Below, one piece after another: positions 32,990-44,423 of a stretch of DNA of 64,000 nucleotides. The notes under the pieces are model-generated. The model saw only the letters and a program-made list of their open reading frames with translations, was not told the origin of the DNA and searched no databases. The number at the start of each line of letters is the position of its first letter. Within the stretch, counting starts at the first letter, position 1. The position numbers and the translations under genes are program-made. Source of the stretch: Prorocentrum cordatum (Eukaryota > Sar > Dinophyceae > Prorocentrales > Prorocentraceae); assembly GCA_963575745.1 (NCBI GenBank), contig CAUYUJ010014560.1:62001-126000 (forward strand), in the 5' to 3' direction.

Positions 32990-33301
32990 AACGATGGCCT
33001 CCCACACGACGGCCTCGACATCGACGTTCACGAAATGCAGCGCGAGCGGCACCATAATAAGTGCGCGCATGCCTGCCGGAGCGGGTGGCATAGTCGCGGC
33101 GACCGACGCGCGCCTGATGGCGGCCCGAGCCGCGGGGTACCCCACCCGCCCAAACGTGGAGACCAGCTCCTCTAAGGAAGCCTCCTGGATCACCAACTCG
33201 TTGGACGGGGGGGGGGCGCGGGCGGCTCGAGTCACGACGATGAGCTCGAGACGCCTGCTCTCCAGCGGGCCGAGCGAACGCCGATCCCGAAGGGCCGCCA
33301 T
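32990..33301 (-). CDS. Probable first exon of the hAT-like gene
   Basis: An ATG at 33301 opens MAALRDRRSLGPLESRR, followed by LELIVVTRAARAPPP, ELVIQEASLEELVSTFGRVG and LALHFVNVDVEAVVWEAIVR. Mixed composition and helical periodicity favour coding. Beyond 32990 the frame becomes Pro/Ala- then Glu-rich and enters the microsatellite, so the donor lies near there. Linking it to the downstream exons is inference from strand and distance; it could be a separate gene. Confidence 0.4.
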
Positions 33302-33529
33302 GGCCGCCCCATGGCTGGCCCGCAACAGCGGCGCGCCGCAAAGGGACGGGGTGAGAGGCGGGCGTCGCCCCCCCCCCCTCCTTCCTAGACGGCCATTGCC
33401 GCTGCTCTCACTCGGCCCCCTTGCCGGCGCGCCGCCTCCCCGCCCGCTCGGGCGCAGGCCGCGGCCCCGCGCGATCCAGAGTGGCGGCGTCGCGGCACGG
33501 CGAAACCTCGCGCCCGCGCCCCCGCGCCC

Positions 33530-33700
33530 CCCTGGGGGGAGGGAGCGGGAGGAGGAGGGAAGGAGGTAGGAGGAGGAGGGAAGGAGAGGAGGAGGGAAGG
33601 AGAGGAGGAGAGACGAGGAGGGAAGTAGAGGAGGCGGACGCAGAGGAGGAGGGAAGGAGAGGAGGAGGGAAGGAGATAGGAGGAGGAGGGCAGGAGGTCA
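33530..33700. repeat. (GGA)n-rich microsatellite
   Basis: GGAGGAGGGAAGGA repeats, non-coding. Confidence 0.8.
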
Positions 33701-33819
33701 TTTCCTCCTCTTTGGTATCTTTACCTGTCATCACGGCTCCCCCTCACATTCCCCATCGCCGCCATATACACACCAACATCGTCATTTTCCTACCCATCCT
33801 CGCCCTTCCCCTACCGCTG

Positions 33820-34470
33820 TAAACCTCAAAATGCGATGCTGATGTGTGTGAGTTTGGTGCGATCGCAGTGTTGGCTTTGCTCTGAGCGTGAATGTACGGT
33901 GCTCAGTGTGCTTGGGTCGCGATTCGGCGATTGCTAGATGTTGCTATAACTGCGAAGGCGAAGGTGCCGTTTTCCACCATTCTCAAGTTGTGAAACTGCT
34001 AAGATCGTTGGTACTCACTATCTTAACAAGCCCAATATGGGGAAGCTGTTTCGTTCACTTCGCAGGTCGTTCGGGTCAGTACATACAGGGGAATTGGAAC
34101 TACCCATGACATCTAGCTGGCACCGCGCCTCCCGGCTTCTCGGGGGGGCCCCAAGACGCCCAAGGAAAGCCCAAGACGACCCCAAGGAGCCCCTAGAACG
34201 TAAAGAACGGCCCAACACGCTCCCGCGCAGCCCGAGACACCCCTCCGACGGCTCTCCAGATCTCCAGGAGGCCTCCAGAACCCCCACGGGGTCCGGAAGA
34301 TCCCACACCCCTGGGGGGCCCAGCCAACAACAACCCGCGAGGCACAAACAACAAACAGCGCCGAACAGCGCCGAGGAACTGGAAAAACATAGAATTCCCA
34401 CAATTCCTGTTTTTTCCCAACCATCCTGTGGTGTTGGGTCCTCGTTTTGAAAAGACGTCGCCCCGCGTTC
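33820..34470. other. Spacer with CCCAAGA-rich block
   Basis: No gene seen. Positions 34130-34330 hold repeated CCCAAGACG and GGGGGCCC words like those at 28010-28330 (opposite orientation), 31290-31350 and 51660-51790. Confidence 0.4.
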
Positions 34471-34540
34471 CTCCTCCTCTCCTCCTCTCCTCCTCCTCCT
34501 CCTCCTCCTCCTCCTCCTCCTCCTCCTCCTCCTCCTCCAC
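34470..34540. repeat. (CCT)n microsatellite
   Basis: Perfect TCC repeats leading directly into the 90-bp tandem array. Confidence 0.85.
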
Positions 34541-36062
34541 ACCCATTTCGGTACACCCTTCACACGTTTCGTGGCCTCATAGGGAGCTCCACCGAAAGCC
34601 CCAGTGCCACCGCCCGTATGCGTCCCCCACACCCATTTCGGCACACCCCTCACACGTTTCGTGGCTCCAGGCAGCTCCACCGAAGGCCCCAGTGCCACCG
34701 CCCGCATGCGTCCCCACTCCCATTTCGGCACACCCCTAACACGCTGCGTGGCCCCATAGGGAGCTCCACCTAAGGCCCCAGTGCCAGCGTCCCCCACACC
34801 GATGTCGGCACACCCCTCACACGTTTCGTGGCCTCATAGGGAGCTCCACCGAAGGCCCCAATGCCACCGCCCGCATGCGTCCCCCACACCCATTTTGGCA
34901 CACCCCTCACACGTTTCGTGGTCCCATAAGGAGCTCCTCCGAAGGCCCCAGTGCTACCGCCCGCATGCGTCCCCCACACCCATTTCGGCACACATCTGAA
35001 ACCATTCGTGGCCCCATGTTGAGCTCCACCGAAGGCCCCAATGCCACCGCCCGCATGCGTCCCCCACACCCATTTCGGCACACCCCTCACACGTTTCGTG
35101 GCCCCATGTGGAGCTCCACCGAAGGCCCCAATGCCACCGCCCGCATGCGTCCCCCACACCCATTTCGGCACACCCCTCACACGTTTCGTGGCCCCATGTG
35201 GAGCTCCACCGAAGGCCCCAATGCCACCGCCCGTATGCGTCCCCCACACCCATTTCGGTACACCCCTCACACGTAGAGTTCCACCGAAAGCCCCAGTGCC
35301 ACCGCCCGCATGCGTCCCCCACACCCATTTCGGTACACCCCTCACACGTTTCGTGGCCCCATAGGGAGTTCCACCGAAAGCCCCAGTGCCACCGCCCGCA
35401 TGCGTCCCCCACACCCATTTCGGCACAACCCTCACACGCTTCGTGGCTCCATAGGGAGCTTCACCGAAGGCCCCAATGCCACTGCCCGCATGCGTCCCCA
35501 CACCCATTTCGGCACACCCCTCACACGTTTCGTGTCCTCACAGGCAGCTCCACCGAAGGCCCCAGTGCCACCGCCCGCATGCGCCCCCCCCACACCCATT
35601 TCGGCACACCCCTCACACGTTTCGTGGCCCCATAGGGAGCTCCACCGAAGGCCCCAGTGCCACCGCCCGCAGGCGTCCCCACACCCATTTCGGCACACCC
35701 CTCACACGCTTCGTGGCCCCATAGGGAGCTCCACCGAAGGCCCCAATGCCACCGTCCGCATGCGCCCCCCCCCCACACCCAATTCGGCACACCCCTCACA
35801 CGTTTCGTGGCCCCATAGGGGCTCCACCGAAGGCCCCAGTGCCAGCGCCCGCATGCGCCTCCCCTCTCCCAATGCAGCGCTTCGTGGCCCCATAGTGAGG
35901 TCCACCGAAGGCCCGCATGCCACCGCCCGCATGCGTCCCCTCCACCAGTACAGCGTTTCGTGGCCCCATAGGGAGCTCCACCGAAGGCCCCAGTGCTACC
36001 GCCCGCATGCGTTCCCCCTACTTATTGCAGAGCTTCGTGGCCCCATAGGGAGCTCCACCCAA
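34538..36062. repeat. Tandem array of a 90-bp unit, about 17 copies
   Basis: Copies of CATTTCGG start at 34544, 34634, 34721 and then about every 90 bp to 35780. More degenerate units follow to 36060. A typical unit runs CACACCCATTTCGGCACACC, CACACGTTTCGTGGCCCCAT, AGGGAGCTCCACCGAAGGCC, CCAGTGCCACCGCCCGCATG. Unit length divisible by three keeps frames open on both strands; the resulting repetitive peptides are not supported as proteins. Confidence 0.9.
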
Positions 36063-36239
36063 GAAGATATTCACAAGTGCGGTATTCACAGCTGCATATG
36101 GTTGGGTCCGTTGCCCGGATAATTCAAGTTTGGCCCCCGGTCTACTCTTGCACAACATACCACAATTCAGACCCTCTCACCGCCCCAAATAACCCGACAA
36201 GCCGTTGAGGGCCCCAAATCATTGAATACCTAGAAAGGA

Positions 36240-36700
36240 ATTAATGATTTCTGCGTTTCCGCACTTCCCCTTCTATACGATTCCGAAGGATGCGCAGGGC
36301 CTCCAAGGGAGTCCCTGGACGCAAGAAGCGACCAACATGATATTACATGAGTTGGCAAGTCAAGCCTAGCTAGAATTTGAGCGCGCGCAAAGCGCGCGGG
36401 ATGGTTCTAGTGTATATATATATGCATTGATGCATGCATACATGCATTTCTATATCGGTATACATCTGCATACAATCATATATATATATATATATATAAA
36501 AATGTATATGTGTGTACATATATATACTTATGTCTGAGAAATATAATCAATGTGCGAATATGAATCTCTCTATATATATATGCTAAGGATAAGGACTGCA
36601 GCTGTGTGGTTGCTCATCTGTTGCACTTGCTCGATGCAAGTATGTCGTATGTCTCTTGGATCCCGTGTCCGTTGCCCGCAGCATTAATTGAATGACCGTC
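36240..36700. other. AT-rich stretch with TA microsatellites
   Basis: TATATATA runs at 36412-36424, 36478-36498 and 36566-36582, with TGCATGCATACATGCAT words. No gene seen. The sequence to 37470 also lacks a convincing gene. Confidence 0.6.
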
Positions 36701-37479
36701 CTCGTCACAGTGTGTTGTGATTGCTTCATCGTCCTTCGTTATGGATTGCAGGAGTGGCCTGTGTATATGGCAATTGGGGGGTCAATGTTGTGGCGGGTTG
36801 CACAGGAGTCCTTTCGTGGCAATAAGCGTTGTTACACATTACCCAAGACGCTAGAATGGGGAACGCCTTCTGCTCGGGAGCGGCTTGCATTTCAAAGCCG
36901 CTCCTGCGGCCAATGTTGGGGATCCTGTGGTGGGGCAGTCGCGGCGATAGCGTTGATAGCATCGGAGGAGCCGCCTGTGAACGGGCGATCGCCCCCGCCG
37001 CCGCCTTGATTCACACGACTACAAACTTGCATATCGAGCATTACCATGGTGCACCGACCGTCTTCTTCGGCACTCTAATCGCCGCGTCCAGGACCACTAC
37101 ATACGCGGCCACCATCGCCACCACCAGTGTAAGTTTCAGGCATTACCACCATCACCGCCTCCCTTGGAGGCAACGACATTCACGACCACCACAATCATAG
37201 TCATGACCTGCACGACCACCACCTGAACTGGCACCGCCGTCACAACCCTGTCTACGTTAGGATGCGCGATCCACGCCCTGCCCCGTCATATTGTCTCACA
37301 TTGTCCTGCCCCGCTTGGTGGGCCACCGCCAGCGCCGTCACAAACTGCACCGCAGCCAACACCTGTGCCGTCATCGTCACGGCCACCTGGCATAATGGTG
37401 ACCATGGCACTGGCGACAATGATGACACAAACCCAATCTGGGGGACTCAAACTGCTGTGTTTTAATGTGTACAGTGGTT

Positions 37480-38900
37480 TTAAGTGTGCACCGAGACACG
37501 GAAATAATCTGGAAGCCAAGAAAACCTGTGCTTTGACAGTGTCTAGTAATTTTCATCTTGATTCCCATTGTGCGGCCATCACATATAACCCATGTGAAGA
37601 TCTCATTGACTCCGATCTTCTAGGATACGATTGAAATCCTATTGTACAAGCTTACAACTTGATTCCCCAAATGCGGCCATCAAATGGAATCCCTTTGTGG
37701 GGTATTGCAAATTGACTCCCGGCGTGTGGGAGACACGTGGTCTCCTTTTGTACGTACTTACACATTGATTCCTAATGTGTGGTCTTCAAATGGAACCCTT
37801 TTGCGCTTGGCTCGAAGGGGGAAGGGGGGGCAACGAAAAAAACGAACATAAACAATCAGGGGGACCAAGAGCGCCGTGTTTCAATGTGTAAGTTGGTTTA
37901 CAGTGTACGCTAGAGAACCCAAACAAGACAATCTGGAAACAAGGAGAACATGTTTTCAATGTGTTTGGGAATTTACACATTGCTGCCACGTGTGCAACCA
38001 TCACATATAATCCCTCTGAAAAGGCTCCACGACAGAATTCCTATTCTTTGGGGGACACGTGAAATCCTGTTGTACCGCTTTGTGCAGTAGTTCCTAATTG
38101 TGCGGCCATCGAGTGGAATTTCTTCTCGTGGAGTGCAACACATTGACTCCCATCGTGCAGGAGGCACTCGGGATCCGTCTGTCGGTTCTTAGAATTTGAT
38201 CCCTTTGGAAGCAAAGCGTTTAAACAAGATCGGCATGCAATTGCCAAAACACTGTGGGAGCACAGGCTTGCCTTGCTTCCAGGGTGTAGGTTTTTTTTTG
38301 TGCTGTTGATATACATTTGTACATCCAACGTACACATGCAACACCCTGTTTTGGCCCTCCCCAATTATCTTGTTTGTTTGTTTGTGTGTTTGTCTTTTTC
38401 GTCGGCCAGCCCCCCCACCTCCTCTTTGCGAGCCACGCGCAAAGGGATTCCAGTTGAAGGCAACACAATAGGAATCAGCATGTAAGTATGCACAAGAGGA
38501 CTTCAATTGTCTCCTACACAATAGGGATCACTTTGCAGTGCGCCACACATGGGCTACATTTAAAAGCCGCACAATAGGAATCAATGTGTAAGTCTGTACA
38601 ACGAGATTTCACTTGAATCTTACACACTAAAGGTCAATGTGTAAAGCCCTTCAAAAGAGTTGTACGTGATGGCCGCACAATAGGAATCAAAGTGCACATG
38701 CCTCAAGGCTGTGAAACGCAGGTGTTCTTTGCTCCAAATTAGTTTGCTTTGATTGTTGTTTGTTTCTTTCGTCGGCCAGCCCCCCCCCCGCGTCCCCCCA
38801 GCCAGGCGCAAAGGAGTTCCATGTGTGAAGGCCGTACAGATGTAATCAGGTTGAAACTCCGCATAAGGGATGTTCATGCTACACGACACGCCACGAACCA
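37480..38900. repeat. Dispersed short repeat family in both orientations
   Basis: A degenerate word, CATTGATTCCTATTGTGCGGCCATC, recurs forward near 37570, 37668, 37770, 37985 and 38100, and inverted near 38565 and 38665. A second word, TTTCGTCGGCCAGCCCCCCC followed by GCGCAAAGGGATTCCA, occurs near 38399 and 38770, with an inverted copy near 37790-37850. No gene seen. Confidence 0.6.
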
Positions 38901-38964
38901 ACTCATACATCTTCGCATGCTGTGGTGTGAAAGCGAGGTGGGTGGATAATGAGAGTGGCCCTTA

Positions 38965-39255
38965 CCATACACATATATATATATGTTTGTTTGTATGCCT
39001 GTATGTATGTATGTATGCACGTATACATAAAATCTTACATGTACACACACATATATATATATATATAAATATCAGAGTGAGGGGGCCGAACGGTCATTCA
39101 CTGTCCCTGGGTGCGTGGCTGAAGTGGGATTCCGCGGTGCGGATTCGTGTTGTTGTTGTTGTTGTTGTTGTGTTTTGTTTTGCTTGTTGTTTGTTGTTTG
39201 TTGTTGTTGTTTGTTGTTGTTGTTTGTTGTTGTTGTTGTTGTTGTTGTTTGTTGT
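38965..39255. repeat. TA, TATG and TTG microsatellites
   Basis: Includes ATATATATATAT at 38969-38981, TATGTATGTATG near 39005, ATATATATATATATAT at 39050-39067 and TTGTTG runs at 39149-39250. Confidence 0.8.
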
Positions 39256-39261
39256 CGTCGT

Positions 39262-39742
39262 CCCACCCGCAACCCGCCCCGCGACCCACCCGCGACCCAC
39301 CCCACGACCCACCCGCGACCCACCCGCGACCCACCCGCGACCCACCCGCGACCCACCCCGCGACCCACCCCGCGACCCACCCCGCGACCCACCCGCGACC
39401 CACCCGCGACCCACCCGCGACCCACCCACGACCCACCCCGCGACCCACCCGCGACCCACCCACCCGCGACCCACCCGCGACCCACCCGCGACCCACCCGC
39501 GACCCACCCGCGACCCACCCGCGACCCACCCCGACCCACCCCGCGACCCACCCGCGACCCACCCGCGACCCACCCGCGACCCACCCCGCGACCCCCGCGA
39601 CCCACCCGCGACCGCGACCCCCGCGACCCACCCGCGGCCCACCCGCGCCACCCCCCACCGCGTTCCACCCGCGACCCACCCGCGACCCACCCGCGACCCA
39701 CCCGCGACCCACCCCGCGACCCACCCGCGACCCACCTTCGAC
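39262..39742. repeat. 11-bp satellite (CCCACCCGCGA), about 40 copies
   Basis: Near-perfect ACCCACCCGCG units with a few CCCCG variants. All six frames are open over much of it (for example RPTRDPPATHP), which is a consequence of the repeat. Confidence 0.9.
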
Positions 39743-39743
39743 C

Positions 39744-40088
39744 CAAACCACATTTTCGGCGCCTGCGGCGGGCTTTTTTTGCATTCCTTCCAGGTATAGA
39801 GCCCGCGAACCACCCCGCGACCAACTCGCGACCAACCCGCGACCCAAACCACATTCAGAGTACAAACCACATTTTTCGGCGCCTGCGGCGGGCATCTTCT
39901 GCATTCGTCCTAGGTGGAGAGACCGCGGCCCACCAGCGACCACGTTCAGGGTACAAACCAAATTTTTCGGCGCCTGCGGCGGTCATCTTTTGCATTCGTT
40001 CCCGGTGGAGAATCCGCGGCCCAGCCGCGACCCAAACCACGTTCAGTGTACAAACCAAATTTTTCGGCGCCTGCGGCGGGCTGCTTTT
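39744..40088. repeat. Four copies of a 92-117 bp unit
   Basis: AATTTTTCGGCGCCTGCGGC recurs near 39752, 39869, 39963 and 40060. Each is followed by a CTTTTGCATTCGT-like word and by GTGGAGA-CCGCGGCCCA-like sequence. The unit contains the GGCGCC palindrome. Confidence 0.8.
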
Positions 40089-40089
40089 G

Positions 40090-40104
40090 CAGGAGGAGGA
40101 GGAG

Positions 40105-40139
<35 letters not shown>

Positions 40140-40440
40140 GGAGGAGGAGGAGGGGGAGGAGGAGGAGGAAGGAGACGACGACGACGACGACGTCTACGAC
40201 GACGACGACGAAAAGGAGGAGGGGGGAGGATCGGGAGGGGGGAAGAGGAAAACGATGAGGAGGAACATGACGACAATGGGAGGACGATGATGGAAGGACG
40301 AGGGGGGGAGAGGGAGGACGATGAAGAAGAGGAGGAGTAGAAGGACGAGGTGGAGGAGGACGACGATGACGATGAGGACGAGGACAAGGACGAGGAAGAG
40401 GAGGAGGAGGAGGAGGCGGAGGAGGAGAAGGAGGAGGAGA
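40090..40440. repeat. GGA/GAC microsatellite
   Basis: GAGGAGGAGG with GACGACGACG blocks. Acidic and Arg-rich frames are artefacts. Confidence 0.8.
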
Positions 40441-40829
40441 GCGCCATCGACAAGGAAGGTGGGGGCCACGAGGTCCGCCGGCTTGACGACGCCCGCGTCG
40501 CCCGCACCCGCCCCCTCACTCTTATCCGCAATTGCGGGGTGCTATATATGCCTATCTATCTATCTATATATATATATATGTATGAGCACGCGATTATGTA
40601 TGCAATCGTATGGGACTGGGGCTGGTGCAAGAAATTCCACGCTCCTGGTCCGCCAACCGCGGCGGCCTCCAGAGCGGCGGCGGGGGGAGGGCGGGGAACC
40701 GGTGCACGCGGAGCATGAAGAGCCGGGCCGCGCTCTCGTTGTCGAGGCCCTGTGCGGCTGCGGGTGGCAGAGAGGAACACAGGAAGAAGAGGAGGGGCAA
40801 GCAGGGGCTGACTCGGGCGTTCCTCGTCC

Positions 40830-41201
40830 ATGGGAAAAGGAATAGTCGTGCGGCATGGGCACCGTGTGGCCCACTGCAGCACGGTGCAGGCCGCTGCCGA
40901 GCTCAGGGAGCTTCTGGGCGGTCGTGGAGCAGCCGACGGCGGCGCGACGGGCCAGCACCTCGGGGAGTTCGAGCGCGTGCCGAGAGACTCTGCTGACGTG
41001 CTTGGGCTGCCGAGGAAGGCCACGCCCGAGGACGTCAGGGTCGGCCTCGTCCGCCGCGGCGACGCCGAGTTGGCGAAGCGCTTCCACGGCTGGCGAGCGG
41101 GGCGCAGGGCGCCCGCACGTCCTCCGGGCAAGCTCGGCGGCCGTGTGCTGGAGGCGCTGCGCAGGCCGGAGTGGGATGGCACTGGCACGGAGGAGTCCTA
41201 A
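40830..41201 (+). CDS. Possible small protein, unknown
   Basis: ATG at 40830, 123 residues to a TAA. The segment VLGLPRKATPEDVRVG superficially resembles the first helices of a J-domain, but the HPD motif is absent (FHGWR follows), so I do not call it one. The minus strand also has coding-like frames here (for example QGLDNESAARLFMLRVHRF at 40770-40680 after a CCACCCGCAG acceptor). The strand is therefore uncertain. Confidence 0.3.
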   Translation: MGKGIVVRHGHRVAHCSTVQAAAELRELLGGRGAADGGATGQHLGEFERVPRDSADVLGLPRKATPEDVRVGLVRRGDAELAKRFHGWRAGRRAPARPPGKLGGRVLEALRRPEWDGTGTEES

Positions 41202-41344
41202 GATCATGCAAAGTGAAGAACATCACATTTCTTTCGAGAAACCGTCGAATCCAAAGAGCGCCCCCAGATTGGTTTACGTTTCGAGCATTTATGCAAAGTT
41301 TTGCGGGTTTCGACGCGCGTTCTGATTACGTTTTGAGTTTTCGG

Positions 41345-42124
41345 ATGATCACCGAGGACCGGGAGCGCTCGATGGACTCGTCCGACGGCCAGGGGTCGTT
41401 GCAGGAGCGGGTCGCCAACGTCGGGGGCACGAGCTCGATGGAGTCGCCCGGCTTCAGCGGCATGGAGAAGGGCACATCGTCTGCGGAGAATCGTCCCTCC
41501 CTCATCGCCGAGAGGATCGTCGGCATCGAATCCCAGATGCTGGACCTTAAGGACCTCCTCCTGACTTTGCGGGCCGATGTCTTGGGCATGGCGCCGAGAC
41601 CAGCCTCTTCGGTGCTGCCCGCAGGCGCGGATCGTCACTTTGCTCGGCCAAATGACGCAGCGGAGGCTTGCGACATAGTCTCGGAGCGCTGTCATTCGTC
41701 TGGGCCCATGCTTGTCGACACCAGCGGCGGCTTGGAGAACTGCGACACGGACGGGGAGGTGCGCAACTCCCCCGAGCCGCAGGGACACCAGCTGGCGCAG
41801 GAGAGCATGGAGCAGCAGAAGGAGGACACGGCAGAGGGCGACGACCACCATCCCGTACAGACCGAGCTGGCGGAACCTACCGAGGGTGAGGCTTCCAGGG
41901 CTGGCGTTAGCTGTAGGCAGTGCGCCAGATGCAGCAACACCCATAATCTGGTATCCTATTTTGCCCTTTCTGCTCCTTCCAAGGGAAACGTTTCATGCTA
42001 CATTTGTGGGGCTAGATGCAAAAAAGGCAAGAATGCATACGGGTGCGAAGGATGCGACTCGTGGGCTCACAGCTCATGCTACACGAGTTTCCTGTCCACT
42101 CTGGACGCACCTGTTCAGGATTGA
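41345..42124 (+). CDS. Protein with coiled coil and C-terminal PHD-like zinc finger
   Basis: 259 residues from the ATG at 41345 (MITEDRERSMDSS) to a TGA. Residues 45-80 (IAERIVGIESQMLDLKDLLL) look like a coiled coil. The middle is acidic and Gln-rich. The C-terminus has CRQCARC, then CYICGARC, then GCEGC-DSWAHSSC, giving Cys pairs with the C-x2-C-x4-H-x2-C signature of PHD or RING-type fingers. The likely role is chromatin or protein binding, but no partner can be read from sequence. The frame is open upstream to 41171, so an earlier start or a 5' exon is possible. Its composition is less biased than its surroundings. Confidence 0.55.
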   Translation: MITEDRERSMDSSDGQGSLQERVANVGGTSSMESPGFSGMEKGTSSAENRPSLIAERIVGIESQMLDLKDLLLTLRADVLGMAPRPASSVLPAGADRHFARPNDAAEACDIVSERCHSSGPMLVDTSGGLENCDTDGEVRNSPEPQGHQLAQESMEQQKEDTAEGDDHHPVQTELAEPTEGEASRAGVSCRQCARCSNTHNLVSYFALSAPSKGNVSCYICGARCKKGKNAYGCEGCDSWAHSSCYTSFLSTLDAPVQD

Positions 42125-43980
42125 TTGCCTCAGCATCTCCCTCTATCCCGCACTCCCTCTCCCCAATGATCCTACCCCTCGCTTGTCCCCACCTCGATGC
42201 CTCCAGCATTGTAGTCAGAAGGGCTCGGGAAGGGGAATTGGGGGAGAGGTAGGGGAGTGATGGGGTTTGCTCCGCAGAGGAACGGCCAGGCCGAACGGCT
42301 GCCGAATCTGCAGGAGCTACGCACGCATCGCGAGCAGCGCCTGCTCGCAGACAGCCGCGCGGGCACGACCTAAACAGCGGAACTGTACGGGTGGTTCGAG
42401 TATTAGGTGTGTGCGCTGTGCTGCGGGATGGCGTGCGTTTACATGGCCCCTGGCTTGTGTAGCTGTCGAGGGTCTCTGACATCCTCTCTCCCGCCTCAGT
42501 AGCAGGCCTCCCCTCCCCTCCTCCTTTAGCTGAATGTATGAGCAGGCTTGGCGTCTCCCAGCTTGCCGATTTCTCGAGGAAGGGGGGAGGAGACGAGGGG
42601 GTGAGCTGGGGAGAGGTAGGACGATGTCGTCCGAGGCACCGCCCAGGGAGGCGGGCCTCGTGGAACGAGGCGCCCAGGGAGGCGGCCCTCTTCTGCGGCT
42701 GGGCCGAGCGGCTCGCCCATCCATATTTTTTGTCCTTTCCTGCTCTTAGAGTGGGCTTGGGACTCCTTAGTGCATCAGTGCATCAGAGGAAAACGAGGGG
42801 GAAGAGCAACGTTAAAACCACATCAGCCCCTGGGAAGCGGAACTCCCGATCCCCAATTCTCCACAACTTCCTGAAACACTGGGCGGCAACTGGAGGGCAG
42901 CCTCCAAGAGAAGAATACGAATCATTGCGCGGCGCGGGGTGGAGGAACAGCTCCCCTGCCCTCCCACGTTCCCCCCCAGGACGCGTGGCCTGGCCCGACA
43001 ACAACATCGTGACCTGTTTTCGGGTCTGTGAAGCACTCTTACGGGCCCTGCCGGGCGCGGTGCGGGGGCCCCCGGGTGTTCCCCTGCACCCCCCCCGCTT
43101 TGTGCATCGCCTCCATCCTTACGAGGGCCGCGGAAGGGATTCAATCCAACCGCGCAAGCCGCTGCTGACTTCGGCGAACGGCCGCCCTGCTTTCTTGAAC
43201 TTCCACCACCGTGGACCCCAACAACAAGTTATTGTACTGTGGATGTGCAAGCTGTTTGTGTAGGCTACCTGGTGTAAACTAGAACGCTTCATTTTTTGCA
43301 TCAATTCGTGAATGGTCGGCTCCACTGTTCGCACAACCACCCCACCCTCCCACCCGCAATGTGTTCGGCAAAGCCGTATGCAACCATGATTGCGACTGCG
43401 GGTCGGCACTTGCTGGCGCATCTCTGCGGCCGCGCTGGCGCGCGAACGCTCGCGCGCAGGGCGACCAACTGATTTGGCACAACTGGTGCGGCCGCGATGG
43501 CGCCTGCCGACGGGAGCTTCCCAGCGCATCTCGAAGGTGCGGGTAGGTGACTCGGGCGGGCGCAGTATCATGATGACGTCGACGCTGGAGGCAACGAAGA
43601 TGGATGGTAGTAACGATGGTGGTGGCGATGACGACGATTGCGACGGCAAGGCCAGTGACGGCGCAGATGCTGGTGACGACACGTACGATGATAATGTCCA
43701 TGTGTCGATGATTGAAAGATTTGTGCTGATGATGGCAGCAATGGCGGTGATTGGCGATGACCTGGTGATGGGGGAAATGCGCGCGCAGAAAACCGAGGAA
43801 TCTGGCAATCTTCAACTCTGTCTGAGCAATACGTAGCGTTGCACATGCGGTTGAAGAGCTGTGTCCTGAAATGCTCGGACTCGGACCTTCAAGGAGTACG
43901 CGAGCGGGGGGCGCTGCAGGCGGGCACCGTGGCGCCGAAACACATGCTGCGGCAGTCTCTGTGCCAGCCGGCGGGGACAG
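42125..43980. other. Spacer, no confident gene
   Basis: One coding-like fragment follows a GCTCCGCAG acceptor near 42277 (RNGQAERLPNLQELRTHREQ, plus strand, stop after 30 residues), too short to call. The rest shows no motif I can support. 43560-43780 is GAT-rich. Confidence 0.35.
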
Positions 43981-43989
43981 CCCGCGCGA

Positions 43990-44075
43990 AGGGAGAGAGC
44001 GAGAGAAAGAGACAGAGAGAGAGAGAAAGAGGAATACAGAAAGAGAGACAAAGAGAAAGAGGGACGCGGGGCAAG
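43990..44075. repeat. (GA)n microsatellite
   Basis: GAGAGAGAAAGAG repeats next to the reverse-transcriptase fragment. Confidence 0.75.
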
Positions 44076-44423
44076 CAAACACGGGAGGCGAGGCCGAGGG
44101 ACAGGGGGGAGGGGCGAACGACAAGAGGAGCGACGAAGGAAACGCGAGCGAAAGAAACCGAACGGCGGAACGAAGGGCAGCCCTACTCACAAAATATGCC
44201 CTCCAAAGTGCCCCAAAGATCTGTCGTAGCAATATCACACCATTCGCATTCAGGAACAAGTTGGTTCGGATAGAACCGAACGTTTCAGAACGTCGGGCCA
44301 TCATTTCTTCCGACGACGCGGGTGTCCACGAGCATAGTGCCCGTGCCGTCCAATTGCTGTCAGATGAAAAAAACTTTACAAACCCATGTCCATGTCCGCT
44401 GTCGTTGTATTTCCACATGTCAC

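Noticed and set aside
33888-34109. Small Cys-rich plus-strand ORF
   Set aside because: Cys spacing fits no finger pattern, and the frame ends without motif or context.
39115-40340. Long Pro/Arg/Thr-rich ORFs
   Set aside because: Artefact of the 11-bp satellite and adjoining microsatellite; several frames are open at once.
40830-41201. J-domain (DnaJ-like) protein
   Set aside because: The VLGLPRKATPEDVR segment is suggestive, but the diagnostic HPD is absent and the strand is uncertain.
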